Of a stretch of DNA of 25,054 nt, positions 19,468-25,054 are shown one piece after another. Within the stretch, counting starts at the first letter, position 1, and every line of letters starts with the position of its first letter. The position numbers were made by a program, and so were the translations under genes. The DNA lies in contig NWUY0300000465.1 of assembly GCA_004151065.3 (NCBI GenBank), forward strand, positions 1 to 25,054, written 5' to 3'. The notes beneath the pieces were generated by a model. The model ran no database searches, had not been told where the DNA came from, and saw only the letters and a list, made by a program, of their open reading frames with translations. This stretch comes from Larix sibirica (Eukaryota > Streptophyta > Pinopsida > Pinales > Pinaceae).

Positions 19468-19829
19468 AAAGCTATGTTTATGACTAAAACTTACAATAAG
19501 AATGTACAACAAAATTCCTTAATTGAGTATGAGAAGTTCTCACAATTATGGCAGAAGAGCTTGTAGGAAGATCTTGCAGCAATGGGTGTTGGAAGAGATA
19601 ATTTTGCCTCATCTACAATACATGAACCACTGAAGAAGAAGCTAGTTGATAAGGAAGCCATTATTATAGAGCGCAGACAAAAACATAACAGAAAATTACA
19701 ACATATTGGATGTGATAGTGAAATAGAAAAATCGAAATCCCAAATTGTTGCTTTACAACAAAAACCCATTCTTCAAGCAGTATCGGTTTTGTATACCCTG
19801 GATGATCTCAATAGAGGCATGGTTTAGAT

Positions 19830-21250
19830 TACCAAATAAACAGGTTGCAAGCACGTCCATGATCTGGAAATCATTCGTGAAGGCACGTCCCTTGGTTAAA
19901 AAATGGGTGGCAATACGGTAAGGTAGAAATGGAGTCAAGTTTATTATTGGCAATGACCCATGGATAGGAGCCATAGGTAACTTCAGACTCTCATAATATT
20001 TAGTGACATCCTTACATCAACAAAAAACATTTTCTTTAAGAGATGCACATGTCTTGAGGAGAGGAGTTGAATATATACAAGGTTGGGAATTGACATATAT
20101 TTTGAATTTGCAAGGAGATCTAGTGGATACTTATGTGAAGAAAATCTACCATAGTGTTATAATACTAACAACTAATGGTAATTTCACTAAACAGTCCAGA
20201 AATCAGGAGACTAGTGAATATTTGGTTAAACTAGGTTCGCCAACCAAAATTGAAGAAGACAAGTCTAGAAATAGAATTTGGTGATGGAGGTCTGTCTCTA
20301 AGTTACCTTTCCCCCTGAAAGCTATAATTGTACTCTAGTTGGCTTTAGAAAATAATTACTTATCTAATGGGCATAAAAGAAATTGGGTGGGACCCAATAG
20401 ATGTATCATATTCAAGATGAATGCATAAGTAGTGAATCATTTGTGCATGGACTGTCCCTATTCAAGAAATGTTTCGAAAAAGACTACAAAAGTCTCAAGA
20501 TTCAAATAAAAATGGGATAACGGGTCTTTGGAAGATTGTTTGTTGGATTGGACCATTGATAGAGCTGTAACAACACACAAAGCTCTTCCATGTTTATTTA
20601 TCTATGGGATATGGATAGCGAGGAATGTTCTTTCAAGATAAACTCTTATCTCAAGCCGTGGTAGTTCACAAGACAAGGTTGGAAATGGAAGAAAACAAAA
20701 TATCTTTAAAAGTCCCAAGGACCAGAAGCTTGTTGCAGCCATGTATTAGCAAAGAAAATCCTTAGGGATTTTTTTATGGAGCATGTCAAGGTGATCCAAG
20801 GATCTATGGAATTGGAGCAGTCTTATTTATCGACATTTAATTAGTATTTCCTTATCAAATATGGATATAGACTAGGGACTAATATCTGATCCAAGTTCCT
20901 TGATATTTGGATTTTAATGAAAACTTCCATTGACAAATGGATAAAACAACTCCATGTTCTCGGCGATTCAAAGATTATGATTGATTGGGCTCATCAACTC
21001 TCCAATATTAAAAATATTAATACTTTGATCTCTATTCTGCTACAAGTGCATGAGGTAAAGTTCAAATTTGAAGTCGTCTCTTTCTCTCATATTTACTGAG
21101 AATTCAACATACTAGCATATTTCTTATCCAATGATGCTTTAATTCTGCAGGAAGGAACCGTGTATGAAGAAGTCTTTAGGGGAGGCAATATTCTATCATC
21201 CATAGAAACTATTTTATATCAATCGTTGTTTTATTTAGAGATTAGAGGTA
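19830..21250 (+). mobile_element. 5'-truncated remnant of a second LINE lineage
   Basis: The sequence opens with STSMIWKSFVKARPLV and KFIIGNDPWIG, the plant-LINE region just after RT. It continues with FSLRDAHVLRRGVEY, a zinc-binding-like stretch (WVGPNRCIIFKMNA, HLCMDCPYSRNV) and an RNase H: FFYGACQGDPRIYGIGAVLF near 20770, VLGDSKIMIDWAHQL at about 20955-21000 and FSHIY-stop-EFN near 21100. The first catalytic Asp of RNase H is replaced by Tyr (TAT for GAT). Stops and frameshifts are scattered throughout. It differs clearly from copies A and B, so it is another family. Endonuclease and RT are missing. Its 5' end abuts the gene at 17702-19827 within a few bases, so it probably inserted there; the 3' end near 21250 is approximate and I saw no A-run. 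Confidence 0.85.
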
Positions 21251-21259
21251 GACAAGGGA

Positions 21260-23029
21260 CCTTTAGCATGTTTTTGTAAACCTGTTCTAGATGAGTTGAA
21301 ATGTCTAGCCAATGCCTCCACACATTATCCAACCACCACCCCTATACTTGTTCGACCATCTTGACACTTTCCTCTTTAGCCCAACACAACTATGGGCATA
21401 TACCCTCTCTCTACTAAACAATCCCTTGGGTGTACTATAAGGACTTTCCATTCTCTGATCAACAATTCCTCAAGAAACTCTTCCCCTCTACTAGTGTCTT
21501 TAGTATTGGAAATAGGGTTATAGCCTAGGACAACAACATAAATAGGGATATGATTGGGCACTTGTGTAGCATTATGGCCTTTCCATATCCAACAACATTA
21601 TGGCCTCATGCATGGCATTCATTCTCACAACATAATCATAATTCATGACTTGCCTTCGTTATTATCTCATAACTAACACCACATGAACATTTTATCTCAC
21701 ATGAATTCATTTAAAACTTCCACAATGTTATTTATTTGAGGATTTATTCCTTTACCACATCGCACCTGAGTATCATTCACACATCATAAGCACATCAATC
21801 TTATGATATCAAGTCATGATTGAAGGAATTCTTACTTAAGCCCCCTTCAACACATATGTGATATAAGCATACTAAATCCATACCTTTATGGCTTCCATCA
21901 ACATCTTTGATGTTACCTGATCAGTTGGCCTCTTATCAAGGCTCACATAATCCTTTTACCAACCTCTTGGTCAACCTTCCTTGTTCTTATCCCTTATTCA
22001 CAAGGTTGATTGTCATATGCAACAATATTATCAACATCTTCGGCCATGCCCTAACAAATTCTTGCCAATTGTACTTAATCATCCCGCCATAGTCATGGCA
22101 TGTGTAACAACATACCAATCTCCGCCAATATGCAATATCACATATATTCAAGCATGTCTATGTACACCATCAATTATCTCTCCATATGCTCACTAGCATA
22201 TATGCAATCTAACTATCCTATCCTCTTGCATTTTCATCACTCCCATATAAATTTAATTATCCACATATATAAGTTTTTTCAATTCTCAAGAAATGTAAGC
22301 AATGTAGCAAGAGAAGAGTTAAGGAATTCTCCCTTCAATTTCTTTACATAGCATGAAACTCCACTTCCACATCATAGTTGATGCAATTCATGGCCTTTTT
22401 GTTAATCACACAATGGATCATTAGTTGTGATTTCCTCGCCAAGTAGCTATTCACAACATGTATAATATTTAAACTTACTATTTTTAAAACATGCAATTGT
22501 ATTATATATATACAAATAAGGTTAAGGTGAGAAATCCTCCTCTTGATGATTCCGCCTTGCTAGCCTTGTTCTCCAATTATTCCAACAACAATCTTCTAAG
22601 CATCTTATAGCTTGCTTTGTCGTCTTGGGCTACTCTCATGCTCATATGCCTATGAAAACATTTTATGCTCTTGATTTGAGTTACCTTTGCCATCTATTTA
22701 TCTCTAGGATATGATATTCCATTTGCTTGACCACCTTCAATCAAATCCAACTTGTAAATTCCTAATTTCCAACCCTTGTTGATATTATAACCTCATTAGC
22801 TATGTCTTTTTCTTTGGCCAATCTAGCCCCAAACTTAGCTCCAATTGCCATTGTTTCTAGAACACTATCATGCTATAGTATATATCGTTCTAACTTAATA
22901 TGAACTCATTGCAAGTTCCATTCTACCTTGCAACTAATACTAATCATATATATTTTCTAAGCCTTATTTTACCTTCCATCCTAGAAGTCTATGCAAATCC
23001 GGTGTTCTTATTTGATTTTCTATCCACTT
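21260..23029. other. Pyrimidine-rich AT-rich stretch, no gene recognised
   Basis: The plus strand is strongly biased to T and C for more than 2 kb, so the minus strand is purine-rich. Frames on both strands are short and without motifs. The bias would suit a purine-rich transcript, such as a retrotransposon read from the minus strand, together with the LTR-like sequence at 23640-24060, but no gag or pol motif is visible. Confidence 0.35.
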
Positions 23030-23610
23030 GTATACTTAGAATGAACTCAATGCTCTGTTACTTAATATTGTATCAACAATTCTTGTTTATTGTTGGAATA
23101 ATCTCCTTAACAACTTCGACATTCATTATGCATCACATACCCTTGCTTATCTCTAATTATCCTTAAGCTTTATCCCATTATTAGATTTCCTCCTTATTTC
23201 ATTGGATAATTCTCTATGAAGTTAAATTGGTCCATCAAGACCAATCCCCATAGTGGAATGTTGCATTTATTTATTGGCACATTTAAATCAAGGGAAATTC
23301 ATTATTTCCTTCATTGTATTCTCTACACATAAGTTGTTCGCTTATTTGTTGTAACTTTTCTGATCATACATACAACTTTCTACAAAACATGGTTCACTGA
23401 GTGCATTGTATACTTAGAATGCACTCAATTCTCTCTTACTTCATATCATATCAATAGTTCTTGTTTACTGTTAGAATCATCTCCTTAACAACTTTGACAT
23501 TCATTGTATGGCATTGCATACCCTTGCTTATCTCTAATTCTCCTTAAGCTTTATTCCATTATTATAATCCCTCTTTATTTCATTGGATAATTCTCTATGA
23601 AGTTCAATTG
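23030..23610. repeat. Direct repeat, about 200 bp, copies 378 bp apart
   Basis: Copies at 23030-23229 and 23408-23610 share TATACTTAGAATG, CATACCCTTGCTTATCTC and TTCATTGGATAATTCTCT among other blocks, with scattered substitutions and small indels. The 178 bp between them shows no relation. It may be an old duplication inside a mobile element; no coding content is seen. Confidence 0.85.
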
Positions 23611-23639
23611 TGTCCACTAATGATCCATATTTATGAGGG

Positions 23640-24060
23640 AACGAAATGGAAACAAGAATTTAACAGAGACAATGAAATACTGTAAATCACACATTCTATT
23701 ACTGAATAATTATATGCAAAAACTATAAAAGAAATACACATGTTGAATGGCGACAACTTATCTCTGAGAAGAGATGTGGTGGCTACACTCATTCGTTTCT
23801 TTGTCTTACAATGAGTCCCAGGGGCCTTTTTAATATAATAAGGAAACCCTAAACATCAAAACCCTAACCCTAGAAGATGAAACGCCAAAAGATTTGTGGG
23901 CCCCGTTGTGGTTAGTTTATATGTCAACTTCCAGGTGCATAATTTATACATCCAATCTTCGTTTGAGGCACTTGTTAGTATGTCAGAAAGGTCTATATGA
24001 GAAGCACACATTTCCAATGGATGAATACATATTTGGAGGCTAACTATTGGGCATTTTTGT
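23640..24060 (-). mobile_element. Possible minus-strand LTR or promoter with telobox-like motifs
   Basis: On the minus strand, GGGTTAGGGTTTTGATG and TTTAGGGTTTCC (complement of 23856-23882) carry telobox-type AAACCCTA motifs. A TATA-like TTATATTAAAAAGG follows at about 23840-23826, then TTTTATAG and AATAGAATGTG downstream. This order resembles an LTR or plant promoter reading leftward into the purine-rich strand of 21260-23600. No terminal TG/CA pair, primer-binding site or partner LTR was confirmed. Confidence 0.27.
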
Positions 24061-24066
24061 GCCCAA
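24047..24066. repeat. Small perfect hairpin
   Basis: TTGGGCA (24047-24053) and TGCCCAA (24060-24066) can form a 7-bp stem with a 6-base loop. It lies 80 bp before the start of LINE copy B and has no assigned role. The ambiguous base N at 24091 lies just beyond it. Confidence 0.6.
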
Positions 24067-24146
24067 AAAACATTGTTTAGGGCCTCAAAANAGTTCTGTT
24101 ATTTCTGCTATCTCGTGTGTTTTCATTAATTAATTATTGTAGGTTC

Positions 24147-25054
24147 TTCACACTGGCTCTGAATTGGCATTTGGGCAAGCCAGGGATCCATAATCTGGCG
24201 TAGTTTCAAGAAATCGTTCCATATTATCAATGCTAGGTTATGTTGGAATGTGGGGAGGGGTACACAATTTTATGTGGGTCTTGATCCCATTGGAGGTACT
24301 GGAGATAATTTTTGCCTTGATAGTGATTTGGTCTGTGTGCTCCACTCTTAGAATTTATTTATCCTCAAGTAGGCTTGTCAGTATCCAGTGGATGGTTTCA
24401 TTAGATGGAAGTCAGTCGAGGACTTAGCGTTGGAACCACATCATGCTAGTTGTTGGGACAGGTATGTCAAACTGCTTATTCAGGCTAGGATCTCCTTTAT
24501 GCAGGAGGATGATGTTTTGTGTTGGGGGATTAACCCCAGTGATGGATTTGTGACTGCGCATATGGCATACTCGTACTTGATGGAGGAGGCTTTTTTTGAT
24601 GAAGGACAACATTGTTATGAGAAGATCTGGAAATTGAAGTGTGCCTCAAAGATAAGGTGCTTCGTTTGGCTGGCTCTGAACAACAAGGTGCTCACGTGGA
24701 GTAATATGTGCAAGCGAGGTTTTCAGGGACTTGGGATGTGTGTTTTTTGCAGCAAGTAGGAAGAAGACGTGGACCATTTCTTTGGTTAGTGTAATTATTT
24801 TGGTTTACTCTAGGCTGAGTTGCAATCTGCTATGGGGTTTCTCTTCCCATGGACGGGCCTTCCTCTCGCTCAGTTCTTTCCGAATTGGATGGGGGCTCAT
24901 ATTTATGAACCAGCTCTGTTATGTGTGGCTATGTGGGAGCTTTGGAAAGCTCGCAACAGAGTTATATTCAGGGACGTTCATACTCCATTATCCATCCTAT
25001 GTGCTGGTATTGCTGGATATTTCAATCCTTCCCAGCCTCCCGACATGTCAATTT
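24147..25054 (+). mobile_element. LINE copy B, 5'-truncated, continues past the window end
   Basis: From about 24147 the sequence aligns base by base with 7898-8805 of copy A. It encodes SIIWRSFKKSFHIINAR, CWNVGRGTQFYVGLD, then an open 123-codon stretch from 24388: MDGFIRWKSVEDLALEP, YEKIWKLKCASKIRCFVWL and NMCKRGFQGLGMCVFC. Stops are TAG 24349 (CAG in A), TAG 24370 (GAG in A), TAG 24757 (CAA in A), TAG 24787 (CAG in A) and TAG 24811 (TGG in A). Copy B keeps the reading frame across 8412 and 8540, where A lost a base. It starts at the RT/zinc-region boundary, so it is a typical 5'-truncated LINE insertion or a deletion relic. The RNase H domain would follow beyond 25054. Confidence 0.92.

Larger units (their letters stand above)
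17702..19827 (+). pseudogene. Unrecognised gene, first 275 codons open, rest decayed; coiled-coil-like C-terminus
   Basis: From ATG 17702 (a TTG lies 6 bases upstream) the frame is open for 275 codons to TAG 18527. It starts MISTQNKDNHACNW, has 11-residue repeats (ETIETGALST), then ERFTVKKFKECGDAWSD, IFGKKVYLGFDLVSKETKIP and MASEICGKKVFVPRNGLK. The same frame goes on past TAG 18527, TAA 18545 and TAA 18551: SLQNNVEAFATV, DMENHFDSVNPKEV, TGA 18698, then WKEFAENEMELSDDDFSAP to TAA 18920. After a frameshift comes a Lys/Glu-rich, heptad-like part (LLRGKEIERIVATFKAKG) in two tandem copies. The last piece (about 19417-19827) is open except for TAG 19564: IEYEKFSQLWQKSL, PLKKKLVDKEAIIIERRQKH, QPILQAV-like tail. 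Upstream sit Y2, Y3 and X3. No family is recognised; a host gene or a transposon-borne protein are both possible. Downstream it abuts a LINE remnant. Confidence 0.55.

Noticed and set aside
21376-21561. Minus-strand 61-codon frame
   Set aside because: Short, no motif, and in a pyrimidine-skewed region that makes purine-rich stop-poor frames by chance.

Overview
The window looks like nuclear DNA of a land plant, probably a conifer or other gymnosperm. It has a very low gene density, old LINE retrotransposons of the plant zinc-knuckle/AP-endonuclease/RT/RNase H type, a decayed TIR-NBS-LRR-like resistance-gene fragment, and long AT-rich stretches with no genes. No tRNA, rRNA, CRISPR array or bacterial-style operon was seen. 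The species assignment is inference. Almost everything coding-like is broken, so this is mostly a fossil record of mobile elements and duplicated gene pieces.

Layout. 1-1403: no recognised gene, moderate GC. 1404-2338 (minus): decayed leucine-rich-repeat tail of an NLR resistance gene, disrupted by a 46-bp tandem duplication. 2356-2653: possible degenerate LTR with a partial primer-binding site. 2760-3023 (minus): unrecognised frame. 3632-9496 (plus): LINE copy A with recognisable ORF1 (DUF4283-like region plus CCHC knuckle) and ORF2 (endonuclease, RT, zinc-binding region, RNase H), full of nonsense changes and frameshifts. 9497-15107: AT-rich, with weak coding-like frames and small repeat clusters.

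15108-17790 holds the most structured part: two repeat modules, X (about 470 bp) and Y (290-545 bp), in both orientations. The pattern is explained by one inversion of 15571-16865 inside an array of direct repeats; undoing it restores Y-to-Y continuity. The third X copy runs into an otherwise unrecognised gene at 17702-19827. That gene has an intact 275-codon first part, an 11-residue repeat near its N-terminus, and a decayed lysine/glutamate-rich coiled-coil-like part with a 256-268-bp duplication.

19830-21250 (plus): 5'-truncated remnant of a second LINE lineage, abutting that gene. 21260-24060: pyrimidine-rich on the plus strand, with a 200-bp direct repeat and a possible minus-strand LTR containing telobox-like motifs. 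24147-25054 (plus): LINE copy B, a 5'-truncated relative of copy A that runs off the window. Comparing A and B shows that most stop codons arose by C-to-T or G-to-A changes, often CAG to TAG, as expected from decay of methylated plant DNA.

I did not find an intact new biological system. The best leads are the inverted tandem array and the unrecognised gene family attached to it.
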